From JAJDXO01 sp965213765 (GTDB lineage: Bacteria; Pseudomonadota; Alphaproteobacteria; Rhodospirillales; UBA2165), in NCBI GenBank assembly GCA_965213765.1, contig OZ243926.1, positions 2,294,001 to 2,358,000 of the forward strand: a stretch of 64,000 bases of DNA, written 5' to 3'. The translations under genes were made by a program, and so were the position numbers. Below are positions 35,690 through 44,331 of this stretch, piece by piece (position 1 is the stretch's first letter; every line of letters starts with the position of its first letter). The notes under the pieces were generated by a model. The model ran no database searches, had not been told where the DNA came from, and worked only from the letters and a program-made list of their open reading frames with translations.

Positions 35690-36457
35690 GAGCATCACCT
35701 CGCCGCCGCAACATGCGATCGACTGTCCGGTGATGAAGGAGCTTGCCGGCGAGGACAGGAACATCACCAGCCCAATCAGATCGTCCGGTGTTTCGACCCG
35801 TTTCAGGAGCCGGATATTGTTGACATGCTCCTTACCCGCATCATCCATGCTGGCGTGTTCAATTCCGGTTTCGGTGTAACCCGGCATCACCGCATTGACG
35901 TTGACGTTGTCGTTGCCCAGTTCCCGCGCCATCACCCGGGTCATCCCGACCACCGCCGCCTTCGACGTCACATAGTGCATAAATCCCGGTGCTCCCTGGG
36001 GCACGGTCCCCGAAGAAATATTGATGATCCGGCCCTGCCCGGCAGCCTTCATCACCGGTGCGACGGCGCAGGCGCAGTTGTAGGACCCGGTAATGTTGAC
36101 GTGCAGCACTTGGTTCCATTCGTCGTAGGGAATTTCATAAAACGGCTTTTTTTCAATGGTCGCAAAGATGGCGGCGTTGTTGATGAGAACATCAATTTTC
36201 CCGTATGTCTCAATGGTCTTTGCCACCATGGCGCTCGTCGAGTCCGGATCGCCCACATCGGTCTCTAGGGAAAGGCATTCTCCTCCCGCCGCCTCGATTT
36301 CCGCGGCGACGTCCTTTAGGTTTTCCCCGTTGATTTCCGCCAGGACCGGCTTCGCGCCGGCTTCGGCAAAGGCGAGAGCGTAGTCTCTGCCAATCCCCTG
36401 GCCGGCGCCGGTAATGATGACGACCTTGTCGGATACGTCGAAACGATTGTCAGGCAT
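35687..36457 (-). CDS. Short-chain dehydrogenase/reductase
   Basis: A 256-residue classical SDR. The cofactor motif is TGAGQGIG near residues 17-24, NNAA lies near residue 90, and the catalytic Ser-Tyr-Lys triad is near residues 141-158 (HYVTSKAA). It has the usual C-terminal GQSIACCGGEVML ending. It is an NAD(P)-dependent oxidoreductase of unknown substrate. Its TAG stop lies exactly in the last bases of repeat element copy A, so the element abuts the coding end. It is followed on the same strand, upstream, by the sulfatase gene. Confidence 0.9.
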   Translation of the reverse strand: MPDNRFDVSDKVVIITGAGQGIGRDYALAFAEAGAKPVLAEINGENLKDVAAEIEAAGGECLSLETDVGDPDSTSAMVAKTIETYGKIDVLINNAAIFATIEKKPFYEIPYDEWNQVLHVNITGSYNCACAVAPVMKAAGQGRIINISSGTVPQGAPGFMHYVTSKAAVVGMTRVMARELGNDNVNVNAVMPGYTETGIEHASMDDAGKEHVNNIRLLKRVETPDDLIGLVMFLSSPASSFITGQSIACCGGEVML

Positions 36458-36476
36458 AATTCTCTCAACTCCCTGT

Positions 36477-37928
36477 TTACCGGCCTACCGGCGACGGCGT
36501 TGCATTGATGCCCGGCGCGGCCATGATCTTCTCCCGTCCGCCCTGGTCTTCGATCCACGCCGCCTGGTCCGCCTTGGCCCGTTTGTCGATTTCGTCCATG
36601 TCGACCATGTTGCGAAGCCGGTCCTCAAAGCCGCGAAGGACGTCCTTGTGATCGCCGCTGTCGCCCAGATTCGTCAGCTCCTCGGGGTCGTCGGCCAGAT
36701 TGTAGAGCTCCGGCGCATAGCCCAAATAATGGACGTATTTGTAGTCCCCCCGGCGCAGCATAAATGATCCCGTCACCGAACCCGCGGCATGGTATTCGCT
36801 GAAAACCGTTCGATCGGGGTCGTCGTCGGCTCCGGCGATCTCCAGCAGTGAGGCGCCGGGCAACCCTGCCTCGTCGCCCTCCGCGTCCAGCCCCGCCGAA
36901 TCCAAAACCGTCTGGTAGATGTCGACCTGGGACACCGGTGTCTTCGAGACCGCACCGGCGGCAACTTCGTCGCCCACCAAAATCATTGGAATGCGTGCGG
37001 ACTCCTCGTACATGGTCGACTTGCCCCACAGGCCGCGGGCGCCCAGGTTATCGCCATGATCGCTGGTATAGACGATATTGGTGTCGGCGCCGAGGCCGCT
37101 CGACTCCAATCCGTCCAAAACCTTGCCGATCTGTTCGTCGACGAAGGTGCAAAGTCCGAAATAGGACGCGATGGCGATCCGGCGCTGTTCATCGTCGGCA
37201 AAATATTGATCGAAGATGTAGGCGCCGCGGAAGGATTTCCACCAAGGGTGATCCAGCAACGCGGTGTCGGCGAGTGCCTTGGGCATCGGCACCTCGGCCG
37301 TCGGGTAGAGGTCATAGTATTCCTGCGGCACGATCAGCGGGTAGTGGGGAGAGATGAAGGAAACGAACAGAACCCACGGCTTCTCCGGCGGTGTTGCCGC
37401 CTTATCCCTAATCCAGTCGCAGGCGGCATCCGCAATCATCCGGTCGTATTTGATGTAGCCGGTCTCGCCGGGACCGATCTGCTCCGCCAGCTCCCGGCTT
37501 TGATAACGCACCGGCATGGGGTCGCGGATGAGCCCCTGCAAATCGCCGACCCCATGCGCGATATGCATTGGCAAAATTTGTTCATCAAAGCCCGTGGGGT
37601 CGGTCTCTTTGAGGTAATGAAGCTTGCCGATCGAGGCGACGGGATTCCCCTCTTTCTGCAGCCGGTGCCCCCAACTCGGCGTCTCGCCGCCGTAGGCGAT
37701 CGCATTGTCCCAGCAGCCGTTGTCGTGGACATACCGCCCGGTTGCGAACACCGCCCGCGCCGGCACGCATAGCGGAGAATTCGAATAGGCTGCGGAGAAC
37801 CGGGTGCCCGCCGCCGCGAGCCGGTCCATGTTGGGGGTCCTGACCTGGGGATGTCCTTCATAGCCGGCGACCATTGGATTGTGTTCGTCGGTCATGAGGA
37901 GGAGGAGGTTTTTGGGCCTGGTGGTCAT
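36477..37928 (-). CDS. Sulfatase-family hydrolase
   Basis: A 483-residue alkaline-phosphatase-superfamily protein. The sulfatase motif is C54-V-P-A-R58, where Cys54 would be converted to formylglycine. Metal-binding residues include Asp14 (LLMTDEHNP, with Glu in place of the second Asp) and the later TSDHGDNLGARGLWGKS segment. No signal peptide is seen, so the enzyme is probably cytoplasmic, like choline sulfatase and phosphonate monoester hydrolase relatives. ATG 37928 has a GGAGAG site. It may release sulfate from an imported sulfate ester. No formylglycine-generating gene is in the window. Confidence 0.9.
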   Translation of the reverse strand: MTTRPKNLLLLMTDEHNPMVAGYEGHPQVRTPNMDRLAAAGTRFSAAYSNSPLCVPARAVFATGRYVHDNGCWDNAIAYGGETPSWGHRLQKEGNPVASIGKLHYLKETDPTGFDEQILPMHIAHGVGDLQGLIRDPMPVRYQSRELAEQIGPGETGYIKYDRMIADAACDWIRDKAATPPEKPWVLFVSFISPHYPLIVPQEYYDLYPTAEVPMPKALADTALLDHPWWKSFRGAYIFDQYFADDEQRRIAIASYFGLCTFVDEQIGKVLDGLESSGLGADTNIVYTSDHGDNLGARGLWGKSTMYEESARIPMILVGDEVAAGAVSKTPVSQVDIYQTVLDSAGLDAEGDEAGLPGASLLEIAGADDDPDRTVFSEYHAAGSVTGSFMLRRGDYKYVHYLGYAPELYNLADDPEELTNLGDSGDHKDVLRGFEDRLRNMVDMDEIDKRAKADQAAWIEDQGGREKIMAAPGINATPSPVGR

Positions 37929-38123
37929 GGTGCCGCTCTCCGGACAATCTTCGTGCATTGGTTTGCCAATATTGCCGTACTGAAGTCCCGCTGTCATGAT
38001 ATGGAAATTGAAACTTGGTTGCAGTCGCGGGAGGATTTGGCGCTCGACGCGCAAAAAGAAACGCAAAAAGAATTGCTGAATTGGCGTCGCTGTGGCTCGC
38101 TGCTCATAACAGGGAGAACCATC

Positions 38124-39212
38124 ATGTCGAGACTCGGTAGACAGTTTACGGTATTTCTAGGCGCCGCGGCCCTTGCGGCGGGCGCGTTCGGTGTCGCTCC
38201 GGCCGAAGCGCAATATTACAAAGGCAAAACGATCACCGTTCTCGTCGGTGCGGGCCCCGCTTCGGGCGCAACCATCATGGCGAGGATCGTCAGCAAGAAC
38301 CTCGCCGCGAGTATCGAGGGAAATCCGGACGTTATCGTCAAAACCCTGCCCGGCGGCGCGGGCTCCAAGGCTCAGAATTTTCTATACGAGAAAGCGAGAA
38401 AGGACGGCTCCACCGTCTATTACGGCTTCTGGAACGGTCTTGCCCAGGTGGTGGGAGCGCCCGGACTTCGCTTCAAGTATGAGAAATTTGAGCCCGTCGG
38501 CGGACTCAAACTGGCCGGCGTCCTGGTATGGGGCCGGAAGGATACAATGCTCTCCGGCGGCAAATCCTCCGCCACCGGCAAGACCGCCCCGTTCAAAATG
38601 GGCTCCATCGGCATACAGAACGGCCGGTCGCTGATGGCCGTCCTCGGGCTCGAAGCCCTGAAGGCCAACTTCACCTACATCGGCGGTTATCGAAGCAACG
38701 GCAAGGTTCGCCAGGCCGTCGCATCCGGGGAATTGACGGCTGCGGTCGATGCCATCCACATCTATCTGCCGATCGTGAGCAAGGTCATGAAAGGCGCTCA
38801 AAAGGGCATGTATCATGTGCCGTTGATCGATCAGGCGGGAAATGTTTCGACCAATCCCGTACTCGCCAAGTTTGCCCCGAACATCGTCGACGTTTACAAG
38901 AAGATGCATGGGTCCGAGCCCTCCGGTCTCGCCTGGGACGCCTTTAAGCAATCGGTCGTCCTGACCCAGTCCATGCAGCATATGGTCATGGGCCCTCCCG
39001 GCATGAACGAAGAGGCCGCAAAGGCGCTCGAAGTCGGATTGAAGAAGGCGATGGCCAGCGAACAGTTCGCAAAAGACATGAAAAACCAAGTTATTTTCGT
39101 GCCCGAATACGTCGACCGGGCGACCGCGAAGAAAGTTCTCGCGGGTCCTTCGAACACGCCCGACAATCTCCGGAAGTACTACAAGGATATAATCGCGAAA
39201 TATTCGAAGTAA
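38124..39212 (+). CDS. TTT-family (TctC/Bug) binding protein without adjacent permease
   Basis: A 362-residue periplasmic binding protein with a signal peptide (residues 1-30, ending APAEAQ). It begins KGKTITVLVGAGPASGATIMARIV and has the PGGAGSKAQNFLYEKARKDG block near residue 78. ATG 38124 has an AGGGAG site. It is divergent from the sulfatase and followed by a strong terminator, so it is a single-gene unit. Such orphan Bug proteins may share a permease; the fused TctAB at 32116 lacks its own binding protein and is a candidate partner. Confidence 0.87.
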   Translation: MSRLGRQFTVFLGAAALAAGAFGVAPAEAQYYKGKTITVLVGAGPASGATIMARIVSKNLAASIEGNPDVIVKTLPGGAGSKAQNFLYEKARKDGSTVYYGFWNGLAQVVGAPGLRFKYEKFEPVGGLKLAGVLVWGRKDTMLSGGKSSATGKTAPFKMGSIGIQNGRSLMAVLGLEALKANFTYIGGYRSNGKVRQAVASGELTAAVDAIHIYLPIVSKVMKGAQKGMYHVPLIDQAGNVSTNPVLAKFAPNIVDVYKKMHGSEPSGLAWDAFKQSVVLTQSMQHMVMGPPGMNEEAAKALEVGLKKAMASEQFAKDMKNQVIFVPEYVDRATAKKVLAGPSNTPDNLRKYYKDIIAKYSK

Positions 39213-39227
39213 CCGACCGGATCGAAA

Positions 39228-39257
39228 GGGGCCGGCCAACCCTGGCCGGCCCTTTTT
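39228..39257 (+). terminator. Rho-independent terminator
   Basis: GGGCCGGCC (39229-39237) pairs with GGCCGGCCC (39244-39252) across a six-base loop and is followed by TTTTT. It ends the tctC-like transcript and insulates the PNPOx-like gene. Confidence 0.9.
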
Positions 39258-39289
39258 GCTACACCGTTCACCGAAGAAGGGATGGTAAA

Positions 39290-39721
39290 TTGGTCAAGAT
39301 TCCCGAATGGATTAACGAACACATCGATGGTGCATTCCCCAAGAATGTCTGCCTGGTCGCCACGGTTTCAAGCGACGGCATGCCGTCAATCGGCCCCAAG
39401 GGCAGCGTCATGGTCTATGACGGCGAAACCTTGGCTTTTTGGGAGCGCGCCATGCGCGGCGCTTGGGACAATCTCCGGGCCAACCCCAATGTGACGGTTT
39501 TTTTCCGCAATCCGGAACTGCGCGAGACCGGCCTTCTGCCGGGCGGCGGCGCGGCGCGGTTTTGGGGCACCGCGGAAGTTCACGAGGACGGCCCAATTCG
39601 CGAAGAGGTCTGGGACAGGGTTGTCCAGGCCGAGAAAGACCGAGACCCCGACAAAATAGGTGCGGCGATCCTGGTTCGGGTGACGCGTGCAGAGCACCTC
39701 AACGGGAAACCGCTGGATTAG
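39290..39721 (+). CDS. Pyridoxamine 5'-phosphate oxidase-like flavin-binding protein
   Basis: A 143-residue split-barrel protein of the PNPOx-like family. The opening PKNVCLVATVSSDGMPSIGPKGSVMVYDGETLAFWE is characteristic, as is the RANPNVTVFFRNP segment near residue 64. It likely binds FMN, F420 or heme; the family is too broad to predict a substrate. TTG 39290 is the start, with a GAAGGGATGG site, because an overlapping ATG is out of frame. It is the first of three plus-strand genes with a Rid protein and a monooxygenase. Confidence 0.85.
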   Translation: MVKIPEWINEHIDGAFPKNVCLVATVSSDGMPSIGPKGSVMVYDGETLAFWERAMRGAWDNLRANPNVTVFFRNPELRETGLLPGGGAARFWGTAEVHEDGPIREEVWDRVVQAEKDRDPDKIGAAILVRVTRAEHLNGKPLD

Positions 39722-39757
39722 GCGCGGCGCCCTGCCCGTCGAGGAAGGACAAGCGGC

Positions 39758-40147
39758 ATGACCCGGTTTTTCAATCCGGAAGCGATCGTTCCGCCCCATA
39801 ACGCGTACAGCCACGGCGCCGAACTGGAAGCGGGTACCCGGCTGCTCTACATGTCGGGTCAAGTGAGATCGGAAAAAGACGGCAGTATCGCTTCGGATTT
39901 TGAAGCCCAAATGCGCCGGACCTACGCCAATATCGAAGAAATACTAAAGGGGGCCGGAATGGGGCTCCAAAACCTTGTGAAGGTGACGACGTTTCTGACC
40001 GGCCGTGAATACCTGGCGGACATGCGGCGGATCCGCAGCGATATCCTCGGCGGCCACAGGCCCGCCCACACGCTGCTGATCGTCGCCGGCCTCGCCTATG
40101 AAGAATTCCTCATCGAGGTAGAGTGCGTCGCCGCGGCGGAGAGCTAG
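39758..40147 (+). CDS. Rid-family (YjgF/UK114-like) protein
   Basis: A 129-residue Rid-fold protein with the usual YSHGAELEAGTRLLYMSGQV start and EEFLIEVECVAA end. The arginine that RidA needs for imine deamination, normally in PAR-S/T, is replaced by His (RPAHTLLIV, near residue 109). It is therefore probably not a RidA-type enamine deaminase but one of the Rid subgroups linked to catabolic operons. It sits 2 bp before the monooxygenase gene, and Rid proteins often assist hydrolysis of unstable ring-cleavage products. Confidence 0.88.
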   Translation: MTRFFNPEAIVPPHNAYSHGAELEAGTRLLYMSGQVRSEKDGSIASDFEAQMRRTYANIEEILKGAGMGLQNLVKVTTFLTGREYLADMRRIRSDILGGHRPAHTLLIVAGLAYEEFLIEVECVAAAES

Positions 40148-40148
40148 A

Positions 40149-41783
40149 ATGCACGTCCCGGTCCTGATTGCCGGCGGCGGACCCGTGGGGCTGGCTTTGT
40201 CGATGGAGCTTGCATCGCGGGGCGTGCAGAATCTGCTGGTCAACGACGCGGAAACACCATCGAAACACCCGAAAGGGAATTCCCTCAACTGCCGGACCAT
40301 GGAACACCTCCGGCGCTACGGCTTCGCCGATGAAGTCCGGCGGACGGGATTGTATCCCGAGCACCCCACGGACGTCGTCTATGTGACGCGGTTTACCGGC
40401 CATGAACTCGCCCGCATCCATATGCCCGCGGGCAAGAGTAAAATCGAAAATCCGGGACCATGGGGCGCCACCCTCCTGACGCCCGAACCCATGCACCGGT
40501 CGAACCAGTTTTATTTCGAGCCGGTACTGAAGGCGCATGCCGAAAAGTACGCGGAATCGGATATCCGCTTCGGCTGGAAGCTGAACCGGTTCGAAGATTT
40601 GGGTGAGCGGGTCGAGGCGGAGATCGAGGAACTGGCGAGCGGCACGGTATTGCCCGTCACCTGTGATTTCCTGGTCGGCTGCGACGGCAGCCGAAGCATG
40701 ATCCGCCGCCAACTGGATATTCACTTTTCGGGCCGCGCCAGCTCGGGCAGTGATTTCTATGACGGCGATATGATCTCGGCGTACTTCTACGCGCCCGGTG
40801 TGTACGACGCCCTCGCCATGCCCATCGGCTGGAAGTACTACACCATCAACAATGACATACGGACCGACTGCATCACCCTCGACGGCAATGGCGAATTCAT
40901 GATGCTGGCGGAGATGCCCGAAGGGGAGAGCATCGAAACCATGGATGCCGTTCGGATATTCCGGGACGCGGTCGGGGCCGATATCGAGATCGAGCTCAAA
41001 TCCAGCGTCGCGTGGCTGGCCGGGCTGGCCATGACGGCCGACGGCTACCAGCGGGGACGGGTGATGCTCGCCGGTGACGCCGTACACCTCTTCACCCCCG
41101 CCGGCGGCTTCGGCTTCAATACCGGAATTGATGATGCGGTGAATTTAGGTTGGAAGCTCGCCGCCGTATTGCACGGCTGGGGCGGACCAAGGCTGGTCGG
41201 CACCTATGAGACGGAACGCCGGCCGGTCGGTATCCGCAACACCAATGAATCGGGCCGCCTCACCTCGCAGGTCGGCGGCCTCGATTACCCCACCAACCTG
41301 GAGGACGAGGACGAGGCGGGCAGCCGTTCGCGGGCCGCGTTCAAGGACAGGCTCGCCATCTTCAAGGAGGAGTTCGCGAGCCTGGGAATTCAGCTTGGCG
41401 CACGCTACGACGGCTCACCCATCGTTGTCGGCGACGGCACCGCGCCGCCGCCGGATGAGGCCGCGGTCTACCGGCCGACCGCGTGTCCCGGCGGCCGGGC
41501 GCCCCACTACTGGATTGGAGAGCGGGTTTCGCTGTTCGACCAATTGGGGCCGTGGTTCACTATATTGCGGCTCGGGCCGGCGGCGCCCGGCACGGATGAG
41601 CTGGTTGCCGCGGCGGAAAGCGCCGGGGTTCCGGTAAAGGTCCTCGATGTCACCGAGGATGCCGCGCGCGATCTCTATGAACGGGACCTAGCGATCATCA
41701 GGCCCGACCAGCATGTGGCCTGGCGGGGCAACCGGCCGCCGGACGATGCCGGCGCCCTGTGGGCGACCGTCACCGGCCACTGA
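40149..41783 (+). CDS. FAD-dependent aromatic monooxygenase (paralogue of 17721-19379)
   Basis: A 544-residue class A flavin hydroxylase. The FAD motif is LIAGGGPVGLALSMEL near residues 6-21, the DG motif is in LVGCDGSRS near residue 178, and the GD motif is in GDAVHLFTPAGGFGFN near residue 308. The thioredoxin-like C-terminal domain begins after PTACPGGRAPHYWI, almost as in the first paralogue. Start ATG 40149 lies 1 bp past the Rid stop. It probably hydroxylates a phenolic compound. The gene ends convergent with the next flavin monooxygenase. Confidence 0.92.
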   Translation: MHVPVLIAGGGPVGLALSMELASRGVQNLLVNDAETPSKHPKGNSLNCRTMEHLRRYGFADEVRRTGLYPEHPTDVVYVTRFTGHELARIHMPAGKSKIENPGPWGATLLTPEPMHRSNQFYFEPVLKAHAEKYAESDIRFGWKLNRFEDLGERVEAEIEELASGTVLPVTCDFLVGCDGSRSMIRRQLDIHFSGRASSGSDFYDGDMISAYFYAPGVYDALAMPIGWKYYTINNDIRTDCITLDGNGEFMMLAEMPEGESIETMDAVRIFRDAVGADIEIELKSSVAWLAGLAMTADGYQRGRVMLAGDAVHLFTPAGGFGFNTGIDDAVNLGWKLAAVLHGWGGPRLVGTYETERRPVGIRNTNESGRLTSQVGGLDYPTNLEDEDEAGSRSRAAFKDRLAIFKEEFASLGIQLGARYDGSPIVVGDGTAPPPDEAAVYRPTACPGGRAPHYWIGERVSLFDQLGPWFTILRLGPAAPGTDELVAAAESAGVPVKVLDVTEDAARDLYERDLAIIRPDQHVAWRGNRPPDDAGALWATVTGH

Positions 41784-41929
41784 CGGCCAAGGAACGACCA
41801 AAGGCCGCGATAGAGGCACGACGGAAGCGCCGGCGGTTTATGGGGGTTATATGGCAGGCCCTGGTATCCGATGAGGCGGACACTGCCTGTCACATAAGAG
41901 CCCGGCAACGGGAAAATCGAATCCTGCCG

Positions 41930-43117
41930 CTAAAGGGCGGCCAGGACCGCTTCCGCCTCGGGAACGACGTCATACGCATAGAGGTGTTTGCGAAAATCCG
42001 CGTGGGCGGCAAGTTCGGCATCCCGTTTTTCCAGATCGGCATAGTCCAGCATCGAATCCACCCGCAGGCCGTTTATCCGCGCGCCATGCTGGATCTCCGC
42101 AACCCGCTCCCGCCGGAGTTTCTCATAGGCGAAGAGCGCTTCCGGAACGTCGGCGTTATCCGTATTGGACAGGATGACCGCCAAAGCCATTCCGTCCTCG
42201 ATGGCCTGGTTGGCGCCCTGGCCAAGATGCGGCAGCATGGGATGCGCCGCGTCGCCGAGGAGGGTCAACCGGCCTTTGGTCCAGGCCGGCAGGGGCTCCC
42301 GGTCATAAAGCGCCCAGCGAAACGTCGTATCGACGTTTTCCAGCACGAACTCGACCTTCGGATCCCATCCCTTGAACTCGGCGCGCAGCACGTCGGGATC
42401 GCCAGGGGCCGACCAGGATTCCTTCATCTCCTCGTCCGTGGGGACGAAGCCCACGTAGTTGACCATCTCTCCATGACGCACCGGGAAGACCAGGAAATGC
42501 TTCGACGGTCCGGCCCACGTTTGCCATCGGTCCATGGGCCAGTCACCCAGGCGGTCGCGATGGACTAGGCCCCGGTAGCTGATGGTGCCGTGGAATACGG
42601 GCGTCGAGGGCGGAAACACATAGGGCCGGAGCTCCGAGTGGATGCCGTCGGCGGCGATAACCGCGTCGGCCTCGATCCGGCTGCCGTTGTCGAAGCTCAC
42701 CCGGGCGGCGTCGCCGGCCTGCTCGAACCCGGTGGCGCGATGGCCGCAATGGACCACGCCGTCCGGGAGCGCCGCCGCCAGGAAATCCACGAAGTCCGCC
42801 CGGTGCATGCCGTAAACCGCGTTCCAGCCCGACGCATCACTGACCTGCACCGGCGCGATGTGCGTTCCGTCATGGCGCAAATACTGTGAACCCTCGCCGA
42901 TGAGCGCGCCCCATTTCTCCACCGCGGGCCCCAGGCCGAGCCGCTGCAAATGACGGACGCAGTTCGGCGTAATCTGGACCCCCGCGCCGATCTCGCCCAG
43001 TTCCGGCGCCTGCTCGTAGACCGATACCTCCAGCCCGCGGGCAATCAAGGCGTTGGCGGCAAACAGGCCCCCGATGCCTCCTCCAACAACGGCGACCCTG
43101 GGTCGCGATTTCGCCAT
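41930..43117 (-). CDS. Salicylate/3-hydroxybenzoate 6-hydroxylase-like FAD monooxygenase
   Basis: A 395-residue flavoprotein hydroxylase. The FAD motif is VVGGGIGGLFAANAL near residues 10-24, followed by IGAGVQITPNCVRHLQRLGLG. The DG motif is in VIAADGIHSELR near residue 160 and the GD motif is in LLGDAAHPMLPHLGQGANQAIEDG near residue 285. It resembles salicylate 1-hydroxylase and 3-hydroxybenzoate 6-hydroxylase, which use NADH and O2. ATG 43117 has a GAGGAG site; the frame upstream is not conserved in character. It is downstream of the TauD-type gene on the same strand, 120 bp away. Confidence 0.9.
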   Translation of the reverse strand: MAKSRPRVAVVGGGIGGLFAANALIARGLEVSVYEQAPELGEIGAGVQITPNCVRHLQRLGLGPAVEKWGALIGEGSQYLRHDGTHIAPVQVSDASGWNAVYGMHRADFVDFLAAALPDGVVHCGHRATGFEQAGDAARVSFDNGSRIEADAVIAADGIHSELRPYVFPPSTPVFHGTISYRGLVHRDRLGDWPMDRWQTWAGPSKHFLVFPVRHGEMVNYVGFVPTDEEMKESWSAPGDPDVLRAEFKGWDPKVEFVLENVDTTFRWALYDREPLPAWTKGRLTLLGDAAHPMLPHLGQGANQAIEDGMALAVILSNTDNADVPEALFAYEKLRRERVAEIQHGARINGLRVDSMLDYADLEKRDAELAAHADFRKHLYAYDVVPEAEAVLAAL

Positions 43118-43237
43118 GCCACGCTCCTCGAGACATCTGCGCCGGGGGCGGGCGGTCCGGCACCAGCACCCCCATAGACTACCCGCCATTAGCCGCCGAT
43201 AGAAATCGGGATTGCCAAGAAAGTTCAGCCGGTCCCG

Positions 43238-44209
43238 TCAGGGGGTGGTCCGGCTTTCTCCGGCCGCTTGATAATTTTCAAGAATTGGATCCGTACGAGC
43301 CTTGTCCGGATCAAGAATTGAGTAGGATTTTCCGGCCGGTCCGTAGGGAAGATCGCCTCTCAAGGTTATCCGCTCCATCCGCCGCCGGTCGGGTAGATAG
43401 TCCCGCGCGGCATAATGCTGAACCGTCCGATTGTCCCAAAAGGCCATCAAATTCTCCTGCCAATGGACTCGGAACTGATACTCGGGGATTTGGGTCTGCC
43501 GATACAACAGGTCGAGCAAAGCGTCGCTCTCGTCCTGTTTCATGCCCTTGATGGCGACCGTGAATTGAGGGCTGACATAGATCGCCTGCTTTCCCGTCAC
43601 GGGGTGAGTGCGTATCACGGGATGAACCGGATTTGGAAATTTGTCCATCATTTCCCAGAGGCGTTGACGGTGTTCCTGGCTGTTTCCGTAGAGCCGTTTG
43701 AAGTTTTTGAAATCGTTGATGGCCTCCAGGCCGGAGAGGAAAGACCGCACGCCGTCGCTCAATCCCTCAAAGGCAGCGGTCATGCTACAGAACAAGGTGT
43801 CACCACCGACCCGTGGAACAATTTTTGCCCGCAACAGGGTGCCCAGGGGAGGTTCCAGCCGGAACATCTCGTCACTGTGCCAGACATCGGTGGAAAGTGG
43901 CGGGTTATCCCCGTCATTGTCCAGGACGATCATCTCAGGCAAGTCATCCAAATGCGGTGAAAACGGGTGAACCGTCAGTTCACCGAAATTCGCCGCGAAG
44001 TCCGCCAGCTGCTCCCGGGTGATGTCCTGATTGCGGAACACGATGACGCCGTGTTCCATGAGGGCATCATGGACCAGCTTTCGCTCCCCTTCACCGATGG
44101 GTTTACCGGTATCCAGTCCGTGGATTTCCGCACCGGCATGGGGTCCCAGTTGTTTGACCCAGGCAGTGGCGGTGCCGGCCTTATTGGATTGATCAATCAC
44201 CTGGTCCAT
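43238..44209 (-). CDS. TauD/TfdA-family Fe(II)/2-oxoglutarate dioxygenase
   Basis: A 323-residue dioxygenase of the TauD/TfdA family. The iron ligands are His111 and Asp113 (VWHSDEMF) and a C-terminal His in NRTVQHYAARDY near residue 260; the 2-oxoglutarate arginine follows in RRRMERITLRGD. Relatives release sulfite from taurine or cleave aryl ethers such as 2,4-D. ATG 44209 has a GGAGG site. It is divergent from the dctPQM operon, so the imported ligand might be its substrate. Confidence 0.92.
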   Translation of the reverse strand: MDQVIDQSNKAGTATAWVKQLGPHAGAEIHGLDTGKPIGEGERKLVHDALMEHGVIVFRNQDITREQLADFAANFGELTVHPFSPHLDDLPEMIVLDNDGDNPPLSTDVWHSDEMFRLEPPLGTLLRAKIVPRVGGDTLFCSMTAAFEGLSDGVRSFLSGLEAINDFKNFKRLYGNSQEHRQRLWEMMDKFPNPVHPVIRTHPVTGKQAIYVSPQFTVAIKGMKQDESDALLDLLYRQTQIPEYQFRVHWQENLMAFWDNRTVQHYAARDYLPDRRRMERITLRGDLPYGPAGKSYSILDPDKARTDPILENYQAAGESRTTP

Positions 44210-44331
44210 GGCGTCCTCCAGACAGGATCGAATTATAGAACTTTTCCAACGTCCAAATTCCAACTAAATTCAACAACAAGCCTAAGTAAAAGGCACAGGG
44301 CAAAATCACGCAACAGGCAGGGAAAGGTACA

